Program-made: the position numbers and the translations under genes | Notes under the pieces: model-generated | Seen by the model: the letters and a program-made list of their open reading frames with translations, nothing else | What the model was told of the DNA's origin: nothing | The model's database searches: none | Shown here: piece by piece, positions 1 through 9,263 of the stretch | Layout of the letters: each line of letters opens with the position of its first letter | How positions within the stretch are numbered: position 1 is the stretch's first letter | Origin: Methylobacter marinus A45 | GTDB lineage: Bacteria; Pseudomonadota; Gammaproteobacteria; Methylococcales; Methylomonadaceae | NCBI RefSeq assembly: GCF_000383855.1 | Contig: NZ_KB912877.1 | Location: forward strand, 3,822,718-3,886,717 | Reading direction: 5' to 3' | Length of the DNA stretch: 64,000 nt

Positions 1-41
1 TATGCCCTCTGGGTACTTGTGCCCTTTAGGGTATTCGCCTT

Positions 42-118
42 GGGCGGCTACCAAAAGTAGTCGCTCTAGGCGAAGCCGCCCCACAACAAACCCGTAGGAG
101 CGACCGGTTGGTCGCCCA
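42..118. repeat. REP-like inverted repeats upstream of ackA
   Basis: Non-coding DNA before acetate kinase. Two palindromes are visible: GGGCGGCT near 42-50 pairs with AGCCGCCC near 73-80, and GCGACC-GGTT-GGTCGC lies just before the gene. The motif GTAGGAGCGACC resembles the GTGGGAGCGA palindrome at 36116-36159, so both may belong to one chromosomal REP family. No clear promoter could be assigned. Confidence 0.45.
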
Positions 119-151
119 GTGTTCTCAAAACAAATAATAAAAGAGCGCCCT

Positions 152-1321
152 ATGCAAGAAGCGATAATCGTCATCAATGCCGGCTCATCGAGCATCAAGT
201 TCGCGATTTTTGCCGCCGACGGCAGCCGGCATCCCGAGGCGCTGTATCGGGGGCAGATTGCCGGCATCGGCAGCGAGGCGCAATTCAAGGTCCAGGGTAC
301 CAGCCGCGCGCTGCCGATACAGGATCATCAGGAGGCCTTGCGTGTGCTGCTGGACTGGCTGGACGAGCATGACAACGATTTGCAGGTGCTGGCGGTCGGG
401 CATCGCATCGTGCATGGCGGCAGCGGTTATATCCGCCCGGCGCTGATCGATGAGGCCGTGCTGGCCGATCTCGAAGCGCTGGTTCCGCTGGCGCCGCTGC
501 ATCAGCCGCATAACCTGAGCGCCGTCCGCGGCTTGCGGAGGCTGTATCCCGAGATGAGGCAGGTGGCCTGTTTCGACACGGCCTTCCACCATACCATTCC
601 CGAAGTCGCCCACACCTTCGCGCTGCCGAAATCGCTGTACCGGGAAGGCGTGCGCCGTTACGGTTTTCATGGCTTGTCCTACGAATACATCATCGATGCC
701 CTGCCGGCGTATTCGGATGCCGAGGCCGACGGGCGCGTGGTGATCGCGCATTTGGGGCAGGGCGCCAGTCTGTGCGCGGTCAGGCAGCGGCAAAGCATCG
801 CCACGACCATGACCTTCACGCCGCTGGACGGCCTGCCGATGGGCACGCGCTGCGGCTCCATCGATCCGGCGGTGGTGCTGTACCTGCTGCGGGAAAAACA
901 CATGACGGTCGATGCCGTTTCGGACCTGCTGCATTATCAGTCCGGCCTGGCCGGCCTGTCCGGCATCAGCGGCGACATGAAAACCCTGCTCGGCAGCGAC
1001 CAGGCCGATGCCCGCAAGGCCATCGAGGTCTTCGTCTACCATATCCGCCGCGAACTGGGATCCCTGGCCGCCGCGCTGGGGGGGCTGGATACGCTGGTTT
1101 TCACCGCCGGCATCGGCGAACGGGCGGCCGTGATCCGCGAAAAAATCTGCAGCGCCGCCGCCTGGCTCGGCATCGATATCGATCCGGAAGCCAATCGCGA
1201 CAACGCGGCGCAAATCAGCAGCGCGAAAAGCCGTGTTTCGGTCTGGGTGATTCCAACCAACGAAGAACAGATCATCGCTTACCACACCTATACATTAACC
1301 ATTGGAGATCATAATGACTAG
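152..1321 (+). CDS. ackA: Acetate kinase
   Basis: Interconverts acetyl phosphate plus ADP with acetate plus ATP in the cytoplasm. The 389-residue product opens with [17 protein letters not shown], carrying the family phosphate-binding motif with Asn9 near the N terminus. It also has the internal block [23 protein letters not shown], and the C-terminal [11 protein letters not shown] loop. The length is normal for the family. A GTG at 119 would add 11 residues, but family members start just before this motif, so ATG 152 is preferred. The stop overlaps the start of the phosphoketolase gene by 8 bp, so the two are co-transcribed. Together they turn sugar phosphates into acetyl phosphate and then acetate with ATP gain, as in methanotroph phosphoketolase pathways. 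Confidence 0.96.
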   Translation: MQEAIIVINAGSSSIKFAIFAADGSRHPEALYRGQIAGIGSEAQFKVQGTSRALPIQDHQEALRVLLDWLDEHDNDLQVLAVGHRIVHGGSGYIRPALIDEAVLADLEALVPLAPLHQPHNLSAVRGLRRLYPEMRQVACFDTAFHHTIPEVAHTFALPKSLYREGVRRYGFHGLSYEYIIDALPAYSDAEADGRVVIAHLGQGASLCAVRQRQSIATTMTFTPLDGLPMGTRCGSIDPAVVLYLLREKHMTVDAVSDLLHYQSGLAGLSGISGDMKTLLGSDQADARKAIEVFVYHIRRELGSLAAALGGLDTLVFTAGIGERAAVIREKICSAAAWLGIDIDPEANRDNAAQISSAKSRVSVWVIPTNEEQIIAYHTYTLTIGDHND

Positions 1322-3698
1322 CCATCAGGAACCATCGGCATTGCCTCTTTCCGAGCAAGAACTCGAGCGCATCAATGCTTATTGGCGCGCGGCGAACTAT
1401 CTATCGGTAGGACAGATTTACCTGCTCGACAATCCGCTGCTCAAGGAGCCGTTGCAACTGGAACATGTGAAGCCAAGGTTGTTGGGGCACTGGGGCACCA
1501 CGCCCGGCCTGAATTTCATTTATGTGCACTTCAATCGCGTGATCAAGGCGCGCGACCTCAACGTCATTTATATCGCGGGCCCCGGCCACGGCGGTCCGGG
1601 CCTGGTCGCCAACACCTATCTGGAAGGGACCTACAGCGAGTTCTATCCCAACGTCTCCAAAGACGCCGAAGGCATGCAGAACCTGTTCAAGCAGTTCTCG
1701 TTTCCGGGCGGCATTCCGAGCCATGTCGCGCCGGAAACGCCGGGCTCCATCCATGAGGGCGGTGAACTCGGCTATGCGTTGTCCCACGCCTACGGGGCGG
1801 CGTTTGATAATCCCGACCTGCTGGTGTGCTGCGTGATCGGCGACGGCGAGGCGGAAACCGGGCCGCTGGCGACCAGTTGGCACTCCAACAAGTTTTTGAA
1901 TCCCGAGCGCGACGGTGCAGTATTGCCGATTCTGCATCTGAACGGCTACAAGATCGCCAATCCCAGCTTTCTGGCGCGCATCGATAATGACGAACTATGC
2001 GCCCTGTTCACCGGCTACGGCTACAAGCCCCATTTCGTCGAGGGCGACGAGCCGGAAATCATGCATCAGATGATGGCGGCCACGCTCGATGTCATGCTTG
2101 AGGAAATCGCCGCCATCCAGCGAGACGCGCGCACCAACGGCTACTCCGAGCGCCCGCGCTGGCCGATGCTGATTCTGAGAACCCCGAAAGGCTGGACCGG
2201 TCCGGAAGTGGTCGACGGCTTGCCGGTCGAGAATACGTGGCGTTCGCACCAGGTCCCGCTTTCCAGGATCGGCGATAACCCCGAGCACTTGAAAATGCTG
2301 GAACAGTGGATGCTCAGCTATAAGCCGGAAGAGCTGTTCGATGAAAACGGCACGCTGATTCAGGAACTGGCGGAACTGGCCCCGATAGGCGAGCGGCGCA
2401 TGGGCGCCAATCCGCATGCCAACGGCGGCCTGTTGCTGCGGGATTTGAGAATGCCGGATTTTCGCGACTATGCCGTGGAGGTGAAGAATCCTGGCACCGA
2501 ATCGGCCGAATCGGTGCGCGTGATGGGCCAGTTTCTCAGGGACATCCTGGAGGACAACAAGGATCAGCGCAATTTCCGGATCATGGGGCCTGATGAGACC
2601 GCGTCAAACCGGCTCGGCGCGGTGTACGAGGCGACCGACAAAGCGTTCACCGGCGAGATTTATGATACTGACGAACATCTGTCGAAGGACGGCAGGATTA
2701 TGGAAGTGCTCAGCGAGCATCAGTGCCAGGGCTGGCTGGAAGGCTATCTGCTGACCGGACGTCATGGTCTGTTTTCCTGCTACGAGGCGTTTATCCATAT
2801 CATCGATTCGATGTTCAACCAGCACGCCAAATGGCTCAAGGTCACCAAGGACATTCCATGGCGCCGCTCCATCGCCTCGCTGAACTACCTGCTGACCTCA
2901 CACGTCTGGCGCCAGGACCACAACGGCTTCAGCCATCAGGACCCGGGCTTTATCGACCATGTGGTCAACAAGAAGGCCGAGGTGATCCGCGTCTACCTGC
3001 CGCCCGACGCCAATACCCTGCTGTGGGTGACCGATCACTGTCTGCGCAGCCGCAACCGGGTCAACGTCATCGTGGCCGGCAAGCAGCCGCAACTGCAGTA
3101 TCTGGATATGAGCGCGGCCATCAAGCATTGCACGGCCGGCATCGGCATCTGGGAATGGGCCAGCAACGACCGCAACGACGAGGCCGATGTCGTGATGGCC
3201 TGCGCCGGCGATATCCCGACGCTGGAAACGCTGGCCGCGGTGACGCTGTTGCGTGAGTTTTTTCCTGAACTGAAAATCCGCGTCGTCAATGTCGTCAACC
3301 TGATGCGACTGCAGCCGACCACGGAGCATCCGCACGGCCTGTCGGACAAGGATTTCGATTCGTTGTTTACCGATAATAAGCCGATCATCTTCGCCTATCA
3401 TGGCTACCCCTGGCTGATCCACCGCCTGACGTATCGCCGGACCAACCATGAAAACCTGCATGTGCGCGGCTACAAGGAAGAGGGCACGACCACGACACCG
3501 TTCGATATGGTCGTGCTCAATGACCTGGACCGCTTCCATCTGGTCATCGACGTCATCGACCGGGTGCCGAAACTGCGCTATGTCGGCGCTCACGTCAAGC
3601 AGATCATGCGCGACAAGCTGATCGAACATAAGGAATACATCATCGAGCATGGCGAGGACATGCCGGAGGTGCGCGATTGGGCCTGGCCGGCCGGATGA
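1314..3698 (+). CDS. xfp: Xylulose-5-P/fructose-6-P phosphoketolase
   Basis: Thiamine diphosphate enzyme that cleaves xylulose 5-phosphate (or fructose 6-phosphate) with phosphate to acetyl phosphate plus glyceraldehyde 3-phosphate (or erythrose 4-phosphate). The 794-residue product has the GPGHGGPG motif (about 89-96), the ThDP/Mg motif GDGEAETGP (about 176-184), the [14 protein letters not shown] block and the conserved [17 protein letters not shown] region. It is of standard full length. ATG 1314 follows a TTGGAG ribosome binding site located inside the end of ackA, so translation is probably coupled. The acetyl phosphate it makes is the substrate of the preceding kinase. The 3' end of this gene is repeated twice downstream in a tandem duplication. 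Confidence 0.97.
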   Translation: MTSHQEPSALPLSEQELERINAYWRAANYLSVGQIYLLDNPLLKEPLQLEHVKPRLLGHWGTTPGLNFIYVHFNRVIKARDLNVIYIAGPGHGGPGLVANTYLEGTYSEFYPNVSKDAEGMQNLFKQFSFPGGIPSHVAPETPGSIHEGGELGYALSHAYGAAFDNPDLLVCCVIGDGEAETGPLATSWHSNKFLNPERDGAVLPILHLNGYKIANPSFLARIDNDELCALFTGYGYKPHFVEGDEPEIMHQMMAATLDVMLEEIAAIQRDARTNGYSERPRWPMLILRTPKGWTGPEVVDGLPVENTWRSHQVPLSRIGDNPEHLKMLEQWMLSYKPEELFDENGTLIQELAELAPIGERRMGANPHANGGLLLRDLRMPDFRDYAVEVKNPGTESAESVRVMGQFLRDILEDNKDQRNFRIMGPDETASNRLGAVYEATDKAFTGEIYDTDEHLSKDGRIMEVLSEHQCQGWLEGYLLTGRHGLFSCYEAFIHIIDSMFNQHAKWLKVTKDIPWRRSIASLNYLLTSHVWRQDHNGFSHQDPGFIDHVVNKKAEVIRVYLPPDANTLLWVTDHCLRSRNRVNVIVAGKQPQLQYLDMSAAIKHCTAGIGIWEWASNDRNDEADVVMACAGDIPTLETLAAVTLLREFFPELKIRVVNVVNLMRLQPTTEHPHGLSDKDFDSLFTDNKPIIFAYHGYPWLIHRLTYRRTNHENLHVRGYKEEGTTTTPFDMVVLNDLDRFHLVIDVIDRVPKLRYVGAHVKQIMRDKLIEHKEYIIEHGEDMPEVRDWAWPAG

Positions 3699-4206
3699 AT
3701 ATGGGTACCGATAATGTGTAGGTCGGGTTAGCGTAGCGTAACCCGACGCACCGGAGTTGCAAATGTCGGGTTACGCTGCGCTAACCCGACCTACTGATCA
3801 TCAAGCTGTTGACCATCGGCGTGCTGATCGAACATAAGGAATACATCATCGAGCATGGCGAGGATATGCCGGAGATACGTGATTGGGCCTGGCCGGCCGG
3901 ATGAATATGGGTACCGATAATGTGTAGGTCGGGTTAGCGTAGCGTAACCCGACGCACCGGAGTTGCAAATGTCGGGTTACGCTGCGCTAACCCGACCTAC
4001 TGATCATCAAGCTGTTGACCATCGGCGTGCTGATCGAGCATAAGGAATACATCATCGAGCATGGCGAGTACATGCCGGAGGTGCGCGATTAGGCCTGGCC
4101 GGCCGGATGAATATGGGTACCGATAATGTGTAGGTCGGGTTAGCGTAGCGTAACCCGACGCACCGGAGTTGCAAATGTCGGGTTACGCTGCGCTAACCCG
4201 ACCTAC
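3695..4206 (+). repeat. 206-bp tandem triplication with REP-like palindromes
   Basis: Three copies begin at 3695, 3901 and 4107, an exact 206-bp period. Each carries a 77-bp REP-like unit (3718-3794, 3924-4000, 4130-4206) made of two palindromic halves, GTCGGGTTAGCGTAGCG and its near reverse complement, which can fold singly or pair with each other. Copies one and two continue into a fragment of the downstream gene start (4244-4278), fused at TGATCG to the last 70 or so bases of xfp. The unit is therefore an illegitimate junction of xfp tail, REP and next-gene head that was amplified in tandem. The last xfp-tail copy has TAG in place of a Trp codon. It may act as a transcript-end or REP structure. 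Confidence 0.9.
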
Positions 4207-4219
4207 TAAACACCAACTT

Positions 4220-4579
4220 ATGAACCGGAAAAAAAACACTCATCTGATTATCAAGCTGTTGGCCATCGGCGCGTTGATCGCCGTTTTAAGCTATATTCTG
4301 CATCCAGGTCTGGGCCAGTTCAGCCTGACGATCAATGGCGAGCCGGTGGCCGATCCCCTGGCCCGTCTGGCCGCGATTCCGACCCTGCTGCTCATGCTGT
4401 TTTTTACCGTCCTGCTCGTGCTGCTGGTGCTTGTGGGCACCGGCATGATGCTGTTTCTGGGTATGTTGCTGTTTGTCGTGGCGGGTGTTTTCATCATGGC
4501 GCCTTATCTGTGGCCGGTACTGGTCATTATCTTCCTGGTTATCGTGCTCATGTCCCTGGGCCGTGATAAACAGGTCTGA
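4220..4579 (+). CDS. Small membrane protein, unknown function
   Basis: 119 residues from ATG 4220. A basic N terminus (MNRKKN) is followed by one hydrophobic segment (about 8-28) and two or three more helices in the C-terminal half, rich in Leu, Val and Met. It is an inner membrane protein by composition; I do not recognise a family. It precedes mtfA by 9 bp and so probably heads an mtfA-trkH-trkA operon. A 17-residue upstream extension is possible, but it would lie inside the REP repeat and is unlikely. The first codons of this gene are copied, in degenerate form, inside the upstream tandem repeats. Confidence 0.75.
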   Translation: MNRKKNTHLIIKLLAIGALIAVLSYILHPGLGQFSLTINGEPVADPLARLAAIPTLLLMLFFTVLLVLLVLVGTGMMLFLGMLLFVVAGVFIMAPYLWPVLVIIFLVIVLMSLGRDKQV

Positions 4580-4588
4580 GTTCTGCCG

Positions 4589-5404
4589 ATGAATATTTTC
4601 AGGCGCGCATGGGTTCGGTATGTTCTGCGGCGCTATCTAATCGGTCATGATCTGTGGGAAAACGCAACCGACAGGCTACCTGTGCTGCGGGGACTGAGCT
4701 CCGTCGAAAAAGCGCATCTGCGCGAGCTGAGCACGTTATTTCTGCACGAAAAAAACATCATCGGCGCCCAGGGATTCGAGGTGACCGAGACCATGCGCGT
4801 GCAGGTGGCCGCAACGGCCTGCCTGCCGGTTCTGTATTTGGGAACAAGGCTGTTCTCGCCATGGCGCGAGGTGGTGATTTATGCCGGCGCTTTCCGGGTC
4901 AGTCGCGATGAAATCGATGGGATGGGCATCGTCCATCATCAGGACCGGGTGCTAAGCGGCGAGTCATGGGAACGCGGGCCGGTGATTCTGTCCTGGCAGG
5001 ATATCGAGCAGGACAACCGGGCAGGGTATCAGGGCCACAACGTCATTATCCATGAAATCGCGCACAAACTGGATATGCTGGACGGCAGCGCCAACGGCAT
5101 GCCGCCGCTGCACGCGGCCATGCCCGTGCCGCCCTGGACCGATGCGTTCAGCAGGGCCTATGACGAGTTGAATCGTCGCCTTGAGCATGATCACCCGGTT
5201 TGTGTCGATCCTTATGCGGCGATCAGCCCCGCCGAGTTTTTCGCCGTGTTCAGCGAATATTTCTTCTGCGCGCCCGACATTGTGCAGACGCATTTTTCCG
5301 ATGTCTACCGGCAGCTTCGGCTTTACTACCGGCAGGACCCGCTGAGCCGGTTGCGCGCCGATGAAACGGCCGCGCAACCGATGCAAGAGGCTGCGGTTCG
5401 ATGA
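4589..5404 (+). CDS. mtfA: MtfA-type zinc metallopeptidase (M90)
   Basis: 271 residues, close to the 265 of E. coli MtfA, a cytoplasmic zinc peptidase that binds the glucose repressor Mlc and modulates the PTS. The zinc-binding HEIAHKLDMLDG motif is at about 155-166, with the distal glutamate in FFAVFSEYFF (about 218-227) as third ligand. The N-terminal part keeps the ILxLG strand pattern of the family. The stop codon overlaps the next start as ATGA, so expression is coupled to the potassium transporter genes. Whether Mlc exists in this host cannot be seen, so the substrate is open. Confidence 0.9.
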   Translation: MNIFRRAWVRYVLRRYLIGHDLWENATDRLPVLRGLSSVEKAHLRELSTLFLHEKNIIGAQGFEVTETMRVQVAATACLPVLYLGTRLFSPWREVVIYAGAFRVSRDEIDGMGIVHHQDRVLSGESWERGPVILSWQDIEQDNRAGYQGHNVIIHEIAHKLDMLDGSANGMPPLHAAMPVPPWTDAFSRAYDELNRRLEHDHPVCVDPYAAISPAEFFAVFSEYFFCAPDIVQTHFSDVYRQLRLYYRQDPLSRLRADETAAQPMQEAAVR

Positions 5405-6867
5405 ATGAACGCGCCTCGTTATTGATGTATGCCATCCGCGGCCCGGTCATTCTCAAATACGCGGCGCAACTGATACTGGTGCAGGCCGGTCTGGTGGCGG
5501 TGCCGGCCCTAGTGGCGCTGCTTTATCAGGAATACGGACTGTCATTGCGTTTCGCTATGGTCGCCGTTGCATTGGCCGCCCTGTCGCGGCCTTTCGTTCG
5601 TTGGCCGGCGCCGGCGCATATTCAGGTCAATGAAGCCCTGACGGTGACCGTGATTGCGTTTCTGGTGGGCGCCGTATCGCTGGTTTATCCGTTCATGGGC
5701 GCGGGTTTGCCGTTTCTGGATGCCTTGTTTGAAGCGGTCTCCGGCATTACGACGACCGGCTTGACCACCTTGTCCGAGGTTGAAGACAAGCCGAAAGGCT
5801 TTCTGTTTGCCCGCTCCTGGATGCAATGGTATGGCGGCCTGGGCTTCGTCGTGCTGGTCATTGCTCTGCTGATGGGGGTGCAGCCGGCCAATCGCCGCCT
5901 GCTCGGGCAAGAGCTTGAACGGGAAAACGCCATCATGGATATACATAGCCATGCCCGGCAGGTCACGCAGGTTTATCTGATTCTGACTTTGATACCGATG
6001 GCGCTGCTTTATTTGATGGGCGTGGATGGCCTGACAGCGGTTGTTCATGTCCTGAGCGCCGTTTCAACCGGCGGTTTCTCCAATTTTAACGACAGCCTGG
6101 CCGGATTGAACTCATTGCCGGCCGGGTTTGTTGTATCTCTGGTTGTTGTATCAGGCGCTATATCGTTACCCTTGTATTACCGTTTTTATCGGCACGGTTT
6201 GAGCCGGTCAATGGAACTCGATGAAACCTTGGGGCTGATGGCGTGCCTGTTCTTTGCCGGGGTGACGCTGATGCTGAGCATGCACATCAAGGAAGGCATG
6301 GATTGGGATATCGCCGCCTTGCAAGGGGCGATGCTTGCGATGTCGGCGCAGACGACGACGGGCTTTAGCAGCCTGGACATCACCCGGCTGGATGCCGTCG
6401 CCAAAGTCGTGATGATCGTTGCCATGGCTACCGGCGGGGCCGTGGGCTCGACCGCGGGCGGGCTTAAAATTCTACGCGTCCTGATCCTGTTGAAACTGAT
6501 GCATTACGCGGTGCAAAAGCCGGCGATGCCGGACCACAGCGTGCTCAAGCCGCGTCTGGCCGGGAAAACCATTGCCGCGGAGGAAATAAACGGCGTGCTG
6601 ACCTTGCTGGGATGGGGGCTGGCGCTGATGGTCGGTTCCTGGCTGCCTTTTGTGGCGATGGGGTATCATCCATTGGATTCATTGTTTGAAGTGGTCTCGG
6701 CGCTTGCCACCACGGGGCTGTCGTCCGGCATCACGCGTGCCGATCTGCAGCCGGCGTTGAAACTGATACTGTGCTTTGATATGTTGGCGGGACGTCTTGA
6801 AATTGTCGCCTTGCTGGTGTTTTTATATCCGAAAACCTGGTTCGGAAGGAGAGTGAGGGAATTATGA
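5401..6867 (+). CDS. TrkH-family potassium uptake membrane subunit
   Basis: 488-residue polytopic membrane protein of the Trk/Ktr/HKT superfamily. Four pore loops with selectivity-filter glycines can be seen: SGITTTGLTT (about 114-123), SAVSTGGFS, SAQTTTGFS and SALATTGLSS. Between them lie paired hydrophobic helices, as expected of the MPM repeat fold. It overlaps both neighbours by ATGA, and the following gene encodes its NAD-binding regulatory partner. Together they should form a K+ uptake system at the inner membrane. It is shorter at the N terminus than some TrkH proteins but otherwise complete. Confidence 0.92.
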   Translation: MNERASLLMYAIRGPVILKYAAQLILVQAGLVAVPALVALLYQEYGLSLRFAMVAVALAALSRPFVRWPAPAHIQVNEALTVTVIAFLVGAVSLVYPFMGAGLPFLDALFEAVSGITTTGLTTLSEVEDKPKGFLFARSWMQWYGGLGFVVLVIALLMGVQPANRRLLGQELERENAIMDIHSHARQVTQVYLILTLIPMALLYLMGVDGLTAVVHVLSAVSTGGFSNFNDSLAGLNSLPAGFVVSLVVVSGAISLPLYYRFYRHGLSRSMELDETLGLMACLFFAGVTLMLSMHIKEGMDWDIAALQGAMLAMSAQTTTGFSSLDITRLDAVAKVVMIVAMATGGAVGSTAGGLKILRVLILLKLMHYAVQKPAMPDHSVLKPRLAGKTIAAEEINGVLTLLGWGLALMVGSWLPFVAMGYHPLDSLFEVVSALATTGLSSGITRADLQPALKLILCFDMLAGRLEIVALLVFLYPKTWFGRRVREL

Positions 6868-7520
6868 GAGCCGTATTTCTGGGTGCCGGTTCTCTGGCGA
6901 CCATGACAGCCAGAATCTTAATGAACAGAGGGCACGAAGTCATCATTATCGAGCAGGATAAAGACCGGATCGATGCGCTGACGGACGAATTCGCCTGCGG
7001 TTTTATTCATGGCGACGGCAGCAAGCCCGCGATTTTAAGGGAAACAGATCCCAGGGACGTCAATTTCCTTTTCTGCCTGACAGGCAACGATCAGATCAAC
7101 ATCATCGCCAGCCTGGTGGGACGCTCCCTGGGCTTCAAGCGCGTCATCACCAAAATCGAAGATCCCGAATTCGTGCATATTTGCGTGGAACTGGGTTTGA
7201 CAGATACCATCGTTCCCGACCAGACCATCGGCCGTTACCTGGCCGACATGATCGAAGGGCAGGATTTGCTGGAGTTGAGCGCGATGATCAAGGATGAGGC
7301 GCGGGTGTTCTCTTTCATCGTCCATCCGGCGATCGAGGACGCCATCGGCTCGCTGGAACTGCCCGACCAGTGCCGGATCATCTGCCTGTACCGGAATGGC
7401 AAATTCAAAATTCCCGAGGCGGACTTTGATTTCAAGGCCAACGACGAAGTCGTGGTGCTTACCCACAGCCGAAACCTGGGCTGGTTAAACGACCGGTTCG
7501 CCGCTCAGACGGAAGGATAG
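6864..7520 (+). CDS. TrkA-type K+ uptake regulatory protein (RCK)
   Basis: 218 residues: an N-terminal Rossmann RCK_N domain (MRAVFLGAGSLATMTARIL at 1-19, acidic IIIEQD after the second strand) and a C-terminal RCK_C domain ending in NDEVVVLTHS. It is a single-repeat protein like KtrA, about half of E. coli TrkA (458 aa). The usual third glycine of GxGxxG is replaced (GAGSLA), which may affect dinucleotide binding. It is translationally coupled to the TrkH gene by ATGA and should sit as a cytoplasmic ring gating the transporter in response to nucleotides. Confidence 0.9.
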   Translation: MRAVFLGAGSLATMTARILMNRGHEVIIIEQDKDRIDALTDEFACGFIHGDGSKPAILRETDPRDVNFLFCLTGNDQINIIASLVGRSLGFKRVITKIEDPEFVHICVELGLTDTIVPDQTIGRYLADMIEGQDLLELSAMIKDEARVFSFIVHPAIEDAIGSLELPDQCRIICLYRNGKFKIPEADFDFKANDEVVVLTHSRNLGWLNDRFAAQTEG

Positions 7521-7589
7521 GGCATCCGCCGGCATGCAAAAGCCGCGACGGCTGGGCTGTGGAATTCAATAATCATGAGGAGATGAACA

Positions 7590-8165
7590 ATGACCGAAAA
7601 AATTGAAATCGAAATACGGGAGATGCAGCAGAGAATGCGGGAATTTCTCAGGCTGCATTGGAAATTCTTCCTGGCGGAGGGGGCATTTTTCGTCATTCTC
7701 GGCATCGCGGCCATCATCGTACCGCAGATTTTTACCATCGCGATCGCTTTATTCATCGGCTGGCTGCTGCTGCTGGGCGGCATTGTTCAGATTGCCAGAT
7801 CTGTGCGTTTCATATCGATGCCGGGCTTTAACCTGTGGATTTTTATCGGCATTCTCCAGGTGATCATCGGTTATTTTCTGGTCGCGCAACCGGCGAAAGG
7901 GGTACTGACCCTGACCATGCTGATGACGCTGTTTTTTGCCATGGAAGGCATCGCAAAGATTTCCCTGGCCTTCATGATGCGCCCGCTGGAACATTGGGGC
8001 TGGGTATTGTTCAGCGGCTTTACCGCCCTGATGCTGGCCATCGTCGTCTGGGCCGGCTGGCCCGGCACGGCCGCATGGGTGCTCGGCCTGCTGTTGGGCA
8101 TCAACATGATCTTCCTCGGCGGCTCATTGGTCAAGCTCAGCCTGCATCATGGCAGAAACGCTTGA
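7590..8165 (+). CDS. HdeD-family (DUF308) membrane protein
   Basis: 191 residues with six predicted transmembrane helices in repeated pairs. The hallmark pattern EGAFFVILGIAAIIVPQ is followed by a short loop and GWLLLLGGIVQ, typical of DUF308/HdeD proteins linked to acid resistance in E. coli. A good ribosome binding site (GAGGAG) lies 7 bp before ATG 7590. It stands 69 bp after the K+ regulator on the same strand and could be in the same transcript or on its own. Function in this host is inferred only from the family. Confidence 0.88.
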   Translation: MTEKIEIEIREMQQRMREFLRLHWKFFLAEGAFFVILGIAAIIVPQIFTIAIALFIGWLLLLGGIVQIARSVRFISMPGFNLWIFIGILQVIIGYFLVAQPAKGVLTLTMLMTLFFAMEGIAKISLAFMMRPLEHWGWVLFSGFTALMLAIVVWAGWPGTAAWVLGLLLGINMIFLGGSLVKLSLHHGRNA

Positions 8166-8264
8166 GGCCTCGGCTTTGTTAACAAATAAAAACACTTGCC
8201 GTGCATAGTTTATGTTGGATTTTAGCGGAAAATACTATAGAATGACCGACCAAGTTTCCTACAT

Positions 8265-8340
8265 GGGGTGTTAGCTCAGTTGGTAGAGCAGTGGACTCTT
8301 AATCCATGGGTCCAGGGTTCGAGTCCCTGACGCCCCACCA
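8265..8340 (+). tRNA. tRNA-Lys (anticodon CTT)
   Basis: A 76-nt cloverleaf with encoded CCA. The 7-bp acceptor stem pairs GGGGTGT with ACGCCCC. The D arm is GCTC-AGTTGGTA-GAGC, the anticodon stem GTGGA/TCCAT encloses the loop CTCTTAA with anticodon CTT, and the T arm is CAGGG-TTCGAGT-CCCTG. It reads lysine AAG codons. It lies 190 bp left of the prophage end and is not itself disrupted. Confidence 0.96.
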
Positions 8341-8530
8341 TATAAATCAAAGGTTTAGGTGAAAATCTAGGCCTTTTTTTATGCCTGAAATAAAAAATGT
8401 CGCAAAAATGTCGCACTAGCTCAAAATCTGCCGCACTTACTGCCGATTCAATAGACACAAAAAAGACCGGTAAAAACCAGCCTTGATTGAATCTCTCGGA
8501 TCCACGGCTTATTGAATTGTGATTTCCTGC

Positions 8531-8602
8531 TGTAGCGGCGCGCGATATTTGGCACAGATTTGCGCGATATTTGGCACAAATCTTACTTGCAAATAACGCA
8601 AC
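8531..8602. repeat. Prophage end: candidate transposase binding sites (late-gene end)
   Basis: Two direct copies of GCGATATTTGGCACA lie at 8542-8556 and 8564-8578, 22 bp apart (two helical turns). A third related word, TTGCAAATAACGCA, occurs at 8587-8600 in the other orientation. The same words occur inverted at the opposite prophage end (46084-46258). This matches the arrangement of MuA-type end sites; protein binding is inferred. Confidence 0.7.
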
Positions 8603-8763
8603 TTAATTACTCATTCTGCAATACACTCCCCATAGATACCTCCGATTAAACACCAGCGTCTGACTTTACGCAGACTGATCCATTTTGATACCATCGAGCG
8701 GCTGCGTTTGCTATGGGATGGGCCCGGTTGCAATAGCGGCCTACCATTCAAAGGATCTGCAAC

Positions 8764-9258
8764 GTGATTAAAAAAACTGTTTTCATGATGGCCGGGTTGT
8801 CGGCTGTCGGGTGCACGTCGGTGACGGTTCAGCCGCTTGATGCGGCTTATAACGTCAAGCATATTTGCATCACGGAAAACCCCAAAGTGATCGTTGACGA
8901 GCTGGTTCCGGTAATAGCCGAAGGACTATCGCGGCATCATATAGAGAGCACATTTATCCAGTCAACCGTTGATAACGCCATACGAAGTGGGGATGATCAG
9001 CGCTATGATCATTACTTCATGGGGGTAACACCCGCCCCTGACTCCTGCGATTATCGGTTAACCTATACGGCCCGCCAATCCTGGGATTTTACGACTTATC
9101 TATGTACCGCCGACATTGAAATATCAGACAGGCGATCCGTGATTGCGAGAGCCAATTATCACCTGGTCGGCAATGGCGGTTTGTCTTTAATGAAGTGGCA
9201 AGGCGTAAAAACCAAAATCGATCCGGTTATGGATGAGCTGTTACAGTTCTACAGATAA
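8764..9258 (+). CDS. Sbal_3080-type lipoprotein, prophage moron
   Basis: 164 residues. The N terminus MIKKTVFMMAGLSAVGC is a lipoprotein signal with lipobox SAVGC (Cys17). The body matches my recollection of the Sbal_3080 lipoprotein family: HICITENPKV near 37, YRLTYTARQSWDF in the middle, and GGLSLMKWQGVKTKIDPVMDEL at the C terminus. It is the only plus-strand gene in the late half and sits at the extreme end of the prophage beyond the tail genes, the classic place for lysogenic conversion cargo. It is probably exported and anchored to an envelope membrane; the role is unknown (superinfection exclusion or envelope stress are guesses). It faces the tail genes tail to tail with 5 bp between stops. 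Confidence 0.8.
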   Translation: MIKKTVFMMAGLSAVGCTSVTVQPLDAAYNVKHICITENPKVIVDELVPVIAEGLSRHHIESTFIQSTVDNAIRSGDDQRYDHYFMGVTPAPDSCDYRLTYTARQSWDFTTYLCTADIEISDRRSVIARANYHLVGNGGLSLMKWQGVKTKIDPVMDELLQFYR

Positions 9259-9263
9259 CCGGC

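Noticed and set aside
185..1285. Long antisense frame opposite acetate kinase
   Set aside because: High-GC shadow of the real gene, with no protein-like features or start signals; the same holds for long antisense frames across xfp, trkH and the prophage head and tail genes.
3695..4206. Possible CRISPR array
   Set aside because: Three units with REP palindromes and gene fragments; spacers are not unique, period 206 bp, no cas genes.
8265..8340. tRNA-Lys as integration site of the prophage
   Set aside because: The phage is transposable and starts 190 bp away, and no duplicated tRNA end is found at the right boundary.
8276..8458. Minus-strand reading frame containing GRQGLEPWTHGL
   Set aside because: This is the antisense of the tRNA and of its flank, a common database artefact, not a gene.
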